From: Fervidibacillus halotolerans
Lineage (GTDB): Bacteria; Bacillota; Bacilli; Bacillales; Caldibacillaceae
Length of the DNA: 64,000 nucleotides
Direction of reading: 5' to 3'
NCBI RefSeq assembly: GCF_026547205.1
Contig: NZ_CP106877.1
Coordinates: 2,506,771-2,570,770, forward strand
The notes beneath the pieces are model-generated. The model was not told where the DNA came from. It saw only the letters and a program-made list of their open reading frames with translations, and ran no database searches. Shown here piece after piece: positions 29,037 through 36,872 of this stretch (the stretch's first letter is position 1; each line of letters begins with the position of its first letter). The position numbers were made by a program, and so were the translations under genes.

Positions 29037-29344
29037 CTTTCCCTTCTTTTCGGTTCAAACTGTAAAATATCGATACGTTCCCTATGACAAAGGGATATGT
29101 AAAACAATGAATGGTACTACAGAGGATGCGCCTAAGAAAACGATTGAAGCTGATCTAAAAATTTGATAAAACTCATTTATACAACTGAAAATCGAATCCC
29201 TTTGAATAGATTTCAAAATACGAAATAACCTAACCATGGGGCTTAACCCCTTTTTATCAATCTTTCCCGCTGGCTTATATTTTGTTCATGCCATTTTATG
29301 ACGAATACATCAGTCCTTTATAAAGACGCGGATTAAAAACAAAA

Positions 29345-29572
29345 AACCAACTTCCAAATGGAAGTCGGTTATTGCATACAGCCACATTTGCCGTATTGGT
29401 ATAATGAAGTTTTAAAACCACCACTCCCAAAAAGTGGGTGTTCGCAAAGACGTTCCTGCGTGTCCGCCATGTCCTGAAGACAGCGGCCTGTCATTTCCGC
29501 CCTACTCTAAAACTCCCTGTTAATCGTTAGGTGAAAAACTTATTAACAGTACGTACAATGTAGCTTTTTCTT
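29345..29572 (-). ncRNA. Candidate unassigned structured RNA (about 230 nt)
   Basis: On the minus strand a promoter (29579-29607) is followed by a perfect 8-bp hairpin CTGTTAAT/ATTAACAG (29549-29517). A domain closed by AGTTTTA/TAAAACT (29514-29508 with 29414-29408) comes next and contains the hairpin CCGC-TGTC-loop-GACA-TG-GCGG. A terminator ends the unit: AACCGACTTCC/GGAAGTTGGTT plus TTTTTTG, at 29370-29339. No ORF is carried. I cannot match it to a known family; the branched shape argues against 6S RNA. It could be a free small RNA or a leader that stops transcription before zupT. Confidence 0.55.
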
Positions 29573-29578
29573 AAATAT

Positions 29579-29607
29579 AGTATAATTGTTTTGAACATGA
29601 TTTGCAA
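29579..29607 (-). promoter_or_regulatory. Sigma-A-like promoter for the candidate RNA
   Basis: On the minus strand TTGCAA (29607-29602) and TATACT (29584-29579) are separated by exactly 17 bp. A perfect TATAAT in the other direction (29581-29586) overlaps it, so divergent overlapping promoters are possible. Confidence 0.6.
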
Positions 29608-29759
29608 TGGTAATTATCCGTAAGGGGCAATATCTTCGTCTGGAAACGTTTCCTTCATTGGTAAGTTTTGTCTTTTTACCATTGCCTACATTCAAAGTAT
29701 TATGTAGCTTGAATTTTTTCAAACAAGCTCGACGAACCCTTTGGACGAGGTGGATGAAG

Positions 29760-31775
29760 ATGAACGATCGATGGAAAATGAGTGGATTTTTTTTCTATTT
29801 CCTTCTGTCCTTTTTATATATGGAAGGTTTGCTAAAATTTGCCCTTGGGAAACCCCTTTTTTCCTTTCATACCATTTTAATTGTTTTATTTTCAACCTTT
29901 TATGCTCTTCTTTGCTTTTTTTTCATCAACCTCTTTCCGAAAAAAGGAATGGTTAAACTTTCCGTACTCATCTTTATCATTTTAGGGATCGTTTTTTCTT
30001 CACAATTCATCTATTTTTCTTTTTTTAAAACGTATTACTCATTTTATTCTGCGAAAAATGCTGGCCAAATCACCCAATTTTGGCAGGATATTTTACTGTC
30101 CCTTTGGCATAATTTGTTCTGGATAATCTTATTTTTCCTCCCTGCGATTGTATTCATCCCTTTCGGAAAAAGGAAATTTACCTATCCAAAATTATCTTTT
30201 ATTGTAAAATTTTCGATTCTTTCATCGGCATCTGTTTTTTATATTAGTTCAATCCTTTTCATCCACTTCTCTGGAAGGCAGCTGAATTCGATTTACGATT
30301 TATATTATCAAAATAATTATCCAAATTTATCGGTTTCAAAATTAGGCCTATTGACAACGATGCGACTCGATCTTCAAAGACAACTTACCAATTGGTCTCC
30401 TACTTTGACTAAACCAATTTCTTTTAATACCGATTCGAAATCTAATGTGCCAAAAAAAGGAGAAAATGGATCAACCATTGAAAAGGAAGGGGAAAAAACA
30501 GATTTAGATTTACCAAAGGATGTGATCGATGAACCGCAAATATTGAACATTGATTTTGATTACTTAATCGCCAATGAAAACAATGCCGAAATCAAAAAAA
30601 TGCATCAATACTTTTCAGCGGTTCAACCGACATATAAAAATGCATATACCGGGAAATTTTCTGGTTATAACCTAATTTTTATCACGGCAGAAGGGTTTTC
30701 CCCCTTGGGAGTTCATAAAGATGTAACTCCGACCCTTTATAAATTGGTCCATGAAGGATACCAATTTACCAATTTTTATACGCCCATTTGGGGAGTTAGT
30801 ACGTCAGACGGGGAATATGTTGCGACAGTTGGTCTCATTCCGAAAAGTGGGGTGTGGAGTTTTTACGAATCATCGAAAAATGAATTGCCCTTTGCTTTAG
30901 GCAATCAGTTGAAAAAGTTAGGATATAAAACTGTTGCATACCATAACCATACGTACGATTATTACCGGCGGGATGTATCCCATCCGAACATGGGATATGA
31001 CTATAAAGGTGTTGGAAACGGTTTGAAGGTAAAAGAAACATGGCCGGAATCGGATTTGGAAATGATGGAAGTAACGATTCCAGAATATATCGATAATGAA
31101 CCGTTCCATGCCTATTATATGACGGTTAGTGGCCATTTACGATATTCTTTCACAGGAAATTACATCGCTTATAAAAATAAAAAGTACGTGGAAAATCTCC
31201 CTTATTCGGATGAAGGCAAAGCATACATTGCTACCCAAGTGGAACTCGATCGGGCGTTAGAATATTTATTAAACGAATTGAAAAAGCGGGGAATCGCAGA
31301 TCGTACATTAATCGCATTAAGTGCGGATCATTATCCATACGGTTTAAAAAAGAAGACGATCGATGAACTGGCAGGACATAAAGTAGAAGAGAATTTTGAA
31401 CTGTATAAAAATCACTTTATTTTGTATACGGAAGGGATGGAGGAAGTCGTCGTCAATCAACCCGCCTCTAGTTTAGATATTATCCCGACCTTATCCAATT
31501 TACTCGGATTGCCATATGATTCGAGGTTATTGATGGGACGTGACTTATTTTCCAATTCGGAGCCCTTGGTTATTTTCCAAAATCGAAGTTTTATTACCGC
31601 TCAAGGGAAATACAATTCCATTACGAACACGTTCTACCCCGCTAATAACGACAATCCAATGGAAGATTACGTAAAACGGATTTCCACGATCGTGAATGAA
31701 AAATTTTATTATTCGGCAAAAATTTTAGATACGGATTATTATTCAATTATTTTAAAGGCTTTGGATAGGGAGTAG
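29760..31775 (+). CDS. LtaS-like membrane sulfatase-fold phosphoglycerol transferase
   Basis: This 671-residue protein has five N-terminal transmembrane helices (about residues 8-200), a linker and an extracellular alkaline-phosphatase/sulfatase-fold domain (from ~310). The nucleophile motif is STSDGEY, where LtaS has its catalytic Thr, and metal-binding ALSADHYPYGLKKK comes late. Relatives make or prime lipoteichoic acid from phosphatidylglycerol. The YfnI/YvgJ/YqgS paralogues differ in role, and this protein has a divergent motif context, so I keep it at family level. I chose the ATG at 29760 (GAGGTGG 6 nt upstream); the preceding 50 codons look noncoding. Confidence 0.85.
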   Translation: MNDRWKMSGFFFYFLLSFLYMEGLLKFALGKPLFSFHTILIVLFSTFYALLCFFFINLFPKKGMVKLSVLIFIILGIVFSSQFIYFSFFKTYYSFYSAKNAGQITQFWQDILLSLWHNLFWIILFFLPAIVFIPFGKRKFTYPKLSFIVKFSILSSASVFYISSILFIHFSGRQLNSIYDLYYQNNYPNLSVSKLGLLTTMRLDLQRQLTNWSPTLTKPISFNTDSKSNVPKKGENGSTIEKEGEKTDLDLPKDVIDEPQILNIDFDYLIANENNAEIKKMHQYFSAVQPTYKNAYTGKFSGYNLIFITAEGFSPLGVHKDVTPTLYKLVHEGYQFTNFYTPIWGVSTSDGEYVATVGLIPKSGVWSFYESSKNELPFALGNQLKKLGYKTVAYHNHTYDYYRRDVSHPNMGYDYKGVGNGLKVKETWPESDLEMMEVTIPEYIDNEPFHAYYMTVSGHLRYSFTGNYIAYKNKKYVENLPYSDEGKAYIATQVELDRALEYLLNELKKRGIADRTLIALSADHYPYGLKKKTIDELAGHKVEENFELYKNHFILYTEGMEEVVVNQPASSLDIIPTLSNLLGLPYDSRLLMGRDLFSNSEPLVIFQNRSFITAQGKYNSITNTFYPANNDNPMEDYVKRISTIVNEKFYYSAKILDTDYYSIILKALDRE

Positions 31776-32028
31776 AAAGGTTCCATTTTGATGGCGGCCC
31801 TTTCCCTTTCTTGAAAATACTCTAGTTAATCTGTCAAATCAAAGGTAGGTTTTTCTTCCAATTTCCAATTTATATCCTTTAAAAAAAACAGCATACCTTT
31901 GTTTCCATCGAAAAGGTTTTTCGGCTAAAAGGAAATGCATGGGGTCCTTCCCACAATCAAGATTCCAAAGTTTTCATAGTGGGAAAGACCCGATCGTAAA
32001 ATATGAAACGTTTAGGGACAAGGCAGTC
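31776..32028. other. Intergenic region without recognisable features
   Basis: The stretch between the LtaS-like gene and repeat copy B contains no convincing ORF, promoter or terminator that I can see. Confidence 0.4.
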
Positions 32029-32195
32029 CAAAAGTACAGCCCCTTTCATGAAATACGTTTGATGTTATTCCGATGACAGTACTTTTTGCGTGCACGGTCA
32101 AGCCTTTTCGACGCGCAAAATCATCTGTGGAATCTTCGGCACGTGCTCTTCCTGCTGGAGTCATCGCCACCTTCCCTTTTATCCATTTGGGGACT
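32029..32195 (-). repeat. Dispersed ~165 bp structured repeat, copy B
   Basis: Read on the minus strand, it runs AGTCCCCAAATGGATAAAAG, AAGGTGGCGATGACTCC, AGGAAGAGCACGTGCCGAAG, GACCGTGCACGCAAAAAG, ACTGTCATCGG and ATTTCATGAAAGGGGCTGTA. The outer stem is CGATGAC/GTCATCG, a different pair from copy A at about the same place, which suggests a conserved structure. It begins at the very end of the thioesterase gene, and its open frame in one phase is incidental. Confidence 0.75.
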
Positions 32196-32700
32196 AATTG
32201 GAAAGTTCCTCTTTGTTTCGATTTTCCATAAAGGTTTCTGGCATAACGACGACAGTGACATCCCCTTTTGCACAAAGGGTTTGATCCGCATATAACTCTG
32301 TAAATACCCGCCATCTTTTTGGATGAATTTCCGTTACGTTCCCAACAGCTTTTAAAGTCGTATTTTGCGGAGTAGGTTTTAAATAATCGACTTTTAAGGA
32401 AGCGGTAACAAATCTCGGTGGTTCCGTCCCATCACCCGGTTCGTTCCCGTTTTTTCGATGAAGGGCTAAGGATGCAGAACCGGTACTATGGCAATCGATT
32501 AAGGAAGCGATTAGTCCACCGTACACAAACCCGGGCACAGCCATATGCTCCTTTTTCGGTCGATAATATGTAACAGTTTGATCCCCATCCCATCCTGTTC
32601 GGAAATGGTGTCCATGTTCATTTAAACTCCCGCAACCGTAACACCAAGCAAATTCGTCTGCATAATCATCTTGAATAGCGTGAATGACTCGTTCCTCCAC
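32194..32700 (-). CDS. PaaI-like hotdog-fold thioesterase
   Basis: This 168-residue single hotdog domain has the N-terminal Cys motif WCYGCGSLNEHGHHFR, then the core helix GFVYGGLIASLIDCHSTGSA carrying the likely catalytic Asp, and ASLKVDYLKPTP. Such enzymes hydrolyse acyl-CoA thioesters; the substrate is unknown. I chose the GTG at 32700 with GGGGG 8 nt upstream; a TTG two codons earlier is too near that site. The last codons abut repeat copy B. Confidence 0.83.
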   Translation of the reverse strand: MEERVIHAIQDDYADEFAWCYGCGSLNEHGHHFRTGWDGDQTVTYYRPKKEHMAVPGFVYGGLIASLIDCHSTGSASLALHRKNGNEPGDGTEPPRFVTASLKVDYLKPTPQNTTLKAVGNVTEIHPKRWRVFTELYADQTLCAKGDVTVVVMPETFMENRNKEELSN

Positions 32701-32944
32701 AAGCAAATCCCCCTTTATAATGATATAGCCTTCCTATATTATCTAATAATTTCGAAATCGATTCTAGCCCCTTTGCTTCAATTTCCCATCACTCGAATTC
32801 GAGGAACCGAGCTTCCGAACAGATCACTATAACGAATCTCCAACTTATTTCAACCCCTTCCATAGCATTGAATTTACATTTCCCTTGACGAACATGGAAG
32901 CTGTCTCTTATGATGAAATTGAATACAATTACATACGGGAAAAA

Positions 32945-33105
32945 CAGGTTGATTTTTGTTTACTGAACAAAAGTCATTAAAAGGGAAGTTCGGTGAAAAT
33001 CCGACGCGGTCCCGCCACTGTAAATGGGAGCTTCTAAGGAGACCACTGTCAAAACGATGGGAAGGCCTTAGTAAGCGATGAACATGAGCCAGGAGACCTG
33101 CCTGT
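32945..33105 (+). promoter_or_regulatory. Cobalamin (B12) riboswitch
   Basis: The conserved blocks are in order: AGGTTGATTTTTG, AAGGGAAGTTCGGTGAAAAT, CGCGGTCCCGCCACTGTAA, GGGAAGGC and the B12 box AGCCAGGAGACCTGCCT at 33087-33103. It precedes a five-gene uptake operon. With adenosylcobalamin or another cobamide bound it should lower expression through the downstream terminator or by hiding the ribosome site. Confidence 0.95.
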
Positions 33106-33186
33106 TTTTTCACGCCGTTAACCCTACGCGGATAGGGGGTGTGGTTTGCAAATGGGTTTTTATACCCTAAATATTTTTTGCAAAGT

Positions 33187-33213
33187 ACATCTCCTCCGAG
33201 GGATGTTTTTTTT
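33187..33213 (+). terminator. Expression-platform terminator of the cobalamin riboswitch
   Basis: ACATCTCC and GAGGGATGT pair around TCC and are followed by T8. The CTCCTCC in this hairpin is also complementary to the GGAGG ribosome site at 33234, so translational control is possible as well. Confidence 0.75.
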
Positions 33214-33246
33214 CGCAAAAACATCAGATAAAAGGAGGAAAATAAA

Positions 33247-35124
33247 ATGATTATGGAAAAACGTTGGAGGAAAATTGCAAGTATTTTTGTCATTGGACTT
33301 TTGTTTCTTTTGCAAATCGGTATTTTTCATCAAGTAAACGTGTTTGCAGATCAATTGCCACAGGGAACGATCATTACCGTTTTAGATCGAGACGGGGATC
33401 CGATAATTGCTACAAAGGCCGTTCCTTTTGAGGAAGGAGCGTCGGCAAAAGATTTATTGGAAAAAGTCGCTGATCAGGTTACCTTTGAATCAACCGAATA
33501 TGGACCTTTTTTAACGGGTATAAACGGACATTTTCCCGAAAATAACGATTATTGGGGGTTTTTTATTAACGGAGAATCATCGATGATCGGAGTCGCTGAT
33601 TATACCGTTCAACACGGAGATCATTTGCTATTTCAAATCATTGACGGAACCAAATGGCCACCCGCTTCTGTCAACGTAACCGTCACAGCGGTAGACGGTA
33701 CGGGAAAGGTTGTGATTCCGGAAACTTCCCTTTCCGTTGTAAAAGGTGCAACGGCTTATGATGCCCTTATACAAGCTGCCAAAAAGAATGATGTATCGAT
33801 GAATATTTCAATCGATTCCCAATGGCTTGTGATGGTTGAGGGCTTAGGGAATGTACAATTAGGTGATAAGGAATTTTGGGCGACGTATATGAACGGACAA
33901 GGGATGAGCGTAGGTGTATCATCCTATCAACTGAATGAATGTGATCGTCTATATTTAACCGTTGCTTCCTTTGCCGATGATCGTTTTCCATCGACAATCG
34001 AAGAGGAAGTAGAAAAGTGGAAAAATTGTCCGAACTCGGATGAAGAACGTGACCCTTCTACAGGTGAAAATGAAAATCAAACCGGATCGGATCAGAATGT
34101 ACAGGAAATTGTGAATGAAGTCGTTCAATACTTACAAGCGAACTCTTCATTCCATTGGCAAAGTTATATCGCATACCCTTATTTAAATAAAGAAATTCCT
34201 GATACGGTTGTTGGAGATGTAGTTGATGAAATCAAATCGTCTCAAGGAAACTTCCGAAATGTCACCGAATTAGAAAAGACCATTCTCATATTAACGGCTG
34301 CGGGAAAGGATGCCAAACAAGTAGCTGGCTACGATTTAATCGATCTTCTTGGAAATCATGAAAATATGACAAAACAAGGAAACAATGGACCGATTATGGC
34401 ACTAATCGCTTTAGATAGTGGAAATTATGAAATACCGAAAGATGCCCTCTGGACGCGTGAAAAACTAATCGATATGATTATTGAAAACCAACTTGCATCC
34501 GGTGGTTGGTCCCTTGTCGGTGATCATCCAAGTACAGATATAACCGGCATGGCTTTAGCTGCTTTATCTCCTTATCAAAAGAAAGAAAATGTACGAAACG
34601 CAATCGACAAAGCGGTTCAATGGCTGTCTAACGAACAAACGGAAACCGGCGGCTTTTATGAAGAACTAAATGGTGGAGAAGCGAGCGAATCCATCGCTCA
34701 AGTAATCATCGGTTTAACTGCAAATCAAATCGATCCTACGGGGGATTTATTTACAAAATTAAAAGGAAATTTAGTACAACGGCTGATATCCTTTTTCCGA
34801 GAAGATGGCGGTTTTGCCCACCTGCCTTCAGATAAATATAGTAATTCCATTTCGTCTAACCAAGCTCTTTTAGCATTGGTCGCATACCAAAATTATCTCG
34901 ATGGAAACAGATCCGTTTTCCAATTAGTCGACCGTTTCAATGATTTAAGTCCAATTGATCAAAATGGTCCCAATATCGATCAAGAAAAACAAACCAGTCT
35001 CGAAGGAAAAAGATTACCAAATACCGCCACAGCCAATGAACAACTACTTTTCATTGGTATGCTCGTCCTCGTTTTGGCACTGTTTACGTATCGCTTTTAT
35101 CGAAAAATACACATCAAATCTTAA
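33247..35124 (+). CDS. Sortase-anchored B12-capture protein with two DUF4430 domains and an alpha/alpha barrel
   Basis: The 625-residue secreted protein has a signal peptide (residues ~8-35). Two DUF4430 (transcobalamin beta-like) domains follow, ~40-122 and ~140-235, each with the motif pattern YWGFFINGESS/FWATYMNGQGM. An acidic linker leads to an alpha/alpha-barrel region ~285-580 with terpenoid-cyclase/prenyltransferase-like repeats (ASGGWSLVGDHPSTDITGMA, ETGGFYEELNGGEASESIAQ, DGGFAHLPSDKYSNSISSNQ). The C-terminus is LPNTA, a hydrophobic helix and a basic tail: a sortase signal. Human transcobalamin uses the same two folds in reverse order. Its riboswitch and ECF-transporter neighbours make surface B12 binding likely. 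The ATG has GGAGG 8 nt upstream. Confidence 0.88.
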   Translation: MIMEKRWRKIASIFVIGLLFLLQIGIFHQVNVFADQLPQGTIITVLDRDGDPIIATKAVPFEEGASAKDLLEKVADQVTFESTEYGPFLTGINGHFPENNDYWGFFINGESSMIGVADYTVQHGDHLLFQIIDGTKWPPASVNVTVTAVDGTGKVVIPETSLSVVKGATAYDALIQAAKKNDVSMNISIDSQWLVMVEGLGNVQLGDKEFWATYMNGQGMSVGVSSYQLNECDRLYLTVASFADDRFPSTIEEEVEKWKNCPNSDEERDPSTGENENQTGSDQNVQEIVNEVVQYLQANSSFHWQSYIAYPYLNKEIPDTVVGDVVDEIKSSQGNFRNVTELEKTILILTAAGKDAKQVAGYDLIDLLGNHENMTKQGNNGPIMALIALDSGNYEIPKDALWTREKLIDMIIENQLASGGWSLVGDHPSTDITGMALAALSPYQKKENVRNAIDKAVQWLSNEQTETGGFYEELNGGEASESIAQVIIGLTANQIDPTGDLFTKLKGNLVQRLISFFREDGGFAHLPSDKYSNSISSNQALLALVAYQNYLDGNRSVFQLVDRFNDLSPIDQNGPNIDQEKQTSLEGKRLPNTATANEQLLFIGMLVLVLALFTYRFYRKIHIKS

Positions 35125-35128
35125 TTGT

Positions 35129-35152
35129 AAGGGTGCCATAATCGGCGCCCTT
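35129..35152 (+). other. Intercistronic hairpin
   Basis: AAGGGTGCC and GGCGCCCTT pair with one mismatch-like position around a 6-nt loop, immediately after the surface protein gene. There is no T tract, so RNA stabilisation or processing rather than termination is inferred. Confidence 0.45.
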
Positions 35153-35211
35153 CCCGTACGCATATCGGTTTACTTTTATTTCATTTATTGAGAAGGTGGG
35201 AGATGGTCCCA

Positions 35212-35913
35212 ATGAAAAAATGGTTCGTACTTATTTTATCCATCCTATTGACAATTTCCATCTCCGGATGTAGTCCGGATCCCGTTTTACCGACCGATGA
35301 CAATAGTCAATCGCTCGAAACATCCAAACAGGTTCAAGAAAATCAACAACAGGAAAAAAAGGAACAAGAAACGGAAATCGATGAAAAAAATTATCATGAA
35401 GTTGACCGTTCTAATGATGAAACAAAAGGGGAACAAACCGGGAAACAGTCCATTCAATCCCCGAAAAACGATGAAAAAGAAAATCAATCGAATCAAGAAA
35501 AACCTGTAAGCAAAAAAAATGAGGACGAAATTCAACCAAAGAAGGAACAGCAACAAGAGCAAACGGAATCGTCCACAAAACCGAAGGAAACCGTCACCCT
35601 TTCCATCGTCGATTTAAATGGTCCGGTAATTCCTGCGACAAAAGTGGAAATCGAACCGAATGATACCGTATTAAGTGTGACGGTTCGAGTTTTAAAGGAA
35701 AAAAAGATCCAATATGAATATACCGGTAAAGGTGCTAGTGCCTATGTAAAAGGAATCGACAACTTATACGAAATGGATGAAGGACCTTTAAGCGGTTGGC
35801 TATACAAAAAAAATGGTACGATCGTAAGTAGAAGTGCAGGAATTGAACCGGTAACAAACGGGGATCGAATCGAATGGTTTTATACGAAGGATTATACGAA
35901 AGTTCGGGAATGA
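35212..35913 (+). CDS. DUF4430 lipoprotein (B12 relay candidate)
   Basis: This 233-residue lipoprotein has signal MKKWFVLILSILLTISISGC with lipobox ISGC. A ~110-residue low-complexity linker rich in Glu, Lys, Gln and Asn follows, then a single C-terminal DUF4430 domain (VTLSIVDLNGPVIPATKVEI, then GWLYKKNGTIVSRSAGIEPV). The linker could span the cell wall between membrane and surface. I chose the ATG at 35212, where GGGAG is 9 nt upstream; an ATG three codons earlier is possible. It lies within the riboswitch operon between the wall-anchored protein and the ECF genes. It is probably the membrane-proximal ligand carrier. Confidence 0.85.
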   Translation: MKKWFVLILSILLTISISGCSPDPVLPTDDNSQSLETSKQVQENQQQEKKEQETEIDEKNYHEVDRSNDETKGEQTGKQSIQSPKNDEKENQSNQEKPVSKKNEDEIQPKKEQQQEQTESSTKPKETVTLSIVDLNGPVIPATKVEIEPNDTVLSVTVRVLKEKKIQYEYTGKGASAYVKGIDNLYEMDEGPLSGWLYKKNGTIVSRSAGIEPVTNGDRIEWFYTKDYTKVRE

Positions 35914-35987
35914 AAAAGTTTATCTTCCTCTATAAAAATCGATTCGGTTAGCGCCCTACTTTTTCAAACACAAGGGGTGAACGTCGA

Positions 35988-36872
35988 TTGGACTATGGTT
36001 TTCGCAATTATCATCCGTTAACAAATTTTATCTATTATATTTTTACATTCCTCCTGATTATGCTCAGTCAGCACCCGTTTTTTTTATTTTTCACCGCTAT
36101 ATTTATGATTTTTCTCAACTACTTACTAGATCGCGGGAGGCAATTGCGGAGATGGGGGAAGTTTGTCATAACACTTATATTCCTATTTATAATTATCACC
36201 CCCCTAATTAATCATCGGGGATCGATTATCCTTTTTTATGTTTTAGATAAGCCGATTACCTTTGAAGCAATTTTACAAGGCGTCATTAATGCTTTAACCT
36301 TATTTTCAGTAGTAGCATTATTTTTCACCTTTTCTTTCGTCATAAACGGGGAAAAATTACTGTTTCTCTTTTCCAAATACTTTCCTAATTGGGCATTGTT
36401 AACGATGTTATCCGTTCGATTCGTTCCATTGTTTAAAAGACGGTTAGAAGAAATTCGAAGGGTCCAACAAACGAAAGGAGATGCTCACGAACGATCCATC
36501 AAAAGGCGATTGAAACATGGGTTATTACTGATTCAAATTTTATTGACATGGTCCCTGGAAGACGGTATCCAAACGGCGGATTCCATGGCGGCAAGAGGCT
36601 ACGGTTTACGAAAAAGAAGTCGATATATTCGTTATAAAATCGAAAAAAAAGATATGGTTCTGATTATTCTTATGTCTTATTTCACCGGCATTTCCATCTG
36701 GGGATGGTTCCTAGGGGATAACATCTTAACGATCTTTCCCATACTCGAACCTTACTTTCTACAAGGAAGGGAATGGTTCTTTTTCACAAACTTCATTTTT
36801 CTTATAGGACTGCCGCTTTTGATTGAAGGAAAGGATGCGTTCAAATGGCTATGTTGGAAACGAAACAATTGA
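35988..36872 (+). CDS. ECF transporter T component (EcfT/CbiQ-like)
   Basis: This 294-residue membrane protein has four to six helices and the cytoplasmic coupling-helix motif ADSMAARGYGLRKRS (Ala-Arg-Gly signature) that docks onto the ATPases. The TTG start has AAGGGGTG 8 nt upstream. The ATPase gene begins 28 nt before its stop, so translation is coupled. In B12-riboswitch operons the cognate T component has been called CbrV; the name here is inferred from context. Confidence 0.87.
   Translation: MDYGFRNYHPLTNFIYYIFTFLLIMLSQHPFFLFFTAIFMIFLNYLLDRGRQLRRWGKFVITLIFLFIIITPLINHRGSIILFYVLDKPITFEAILQGVINALTLFSVVALFFTFSFVINGEKLLFLFSKYFPNWALLTMLSVRFVPLFKRRLEEIRRVQQTKGDAHERSIKRRLKHGLLLIQILLTWSLEDGIQTADSMAARGYGLRKRSRYIRYKIEKKDMVLIILMSYFTGISIWGWFLGDNILTIFPILEPYFLQGREWFFFTNFIFLIGLPLLIEGKDAFKWLCWKRNN

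Noticed and set aside
29345-29572. Identification as 6S RNA
   Set aside because: Size and free-standing layout fit, but the visible fold is branched with a separate 5' hairpin, not the long rod with a central bubble.
29642-29653. cre site at the palindrome GGAAACGTTTCC before the LtaS-like gene
   Set aside because: The centre matches, but three conserved cre positions differ, including the outer T/A; too weak to call.
29607-29759. Upstream extension of the LtaS-like protein
   Set aside because: The preceding 51 codons lack a ribosome site and read as noncoding; GAGGTGG sits correctly before the ATG at 29760.
32012-32314. A 100-codon minus-strand ORF
   Set aside because: It runs through repeat copy B and the 3' end of the thioesterase gene in another frame, with no ribosome site. 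It is incidental.
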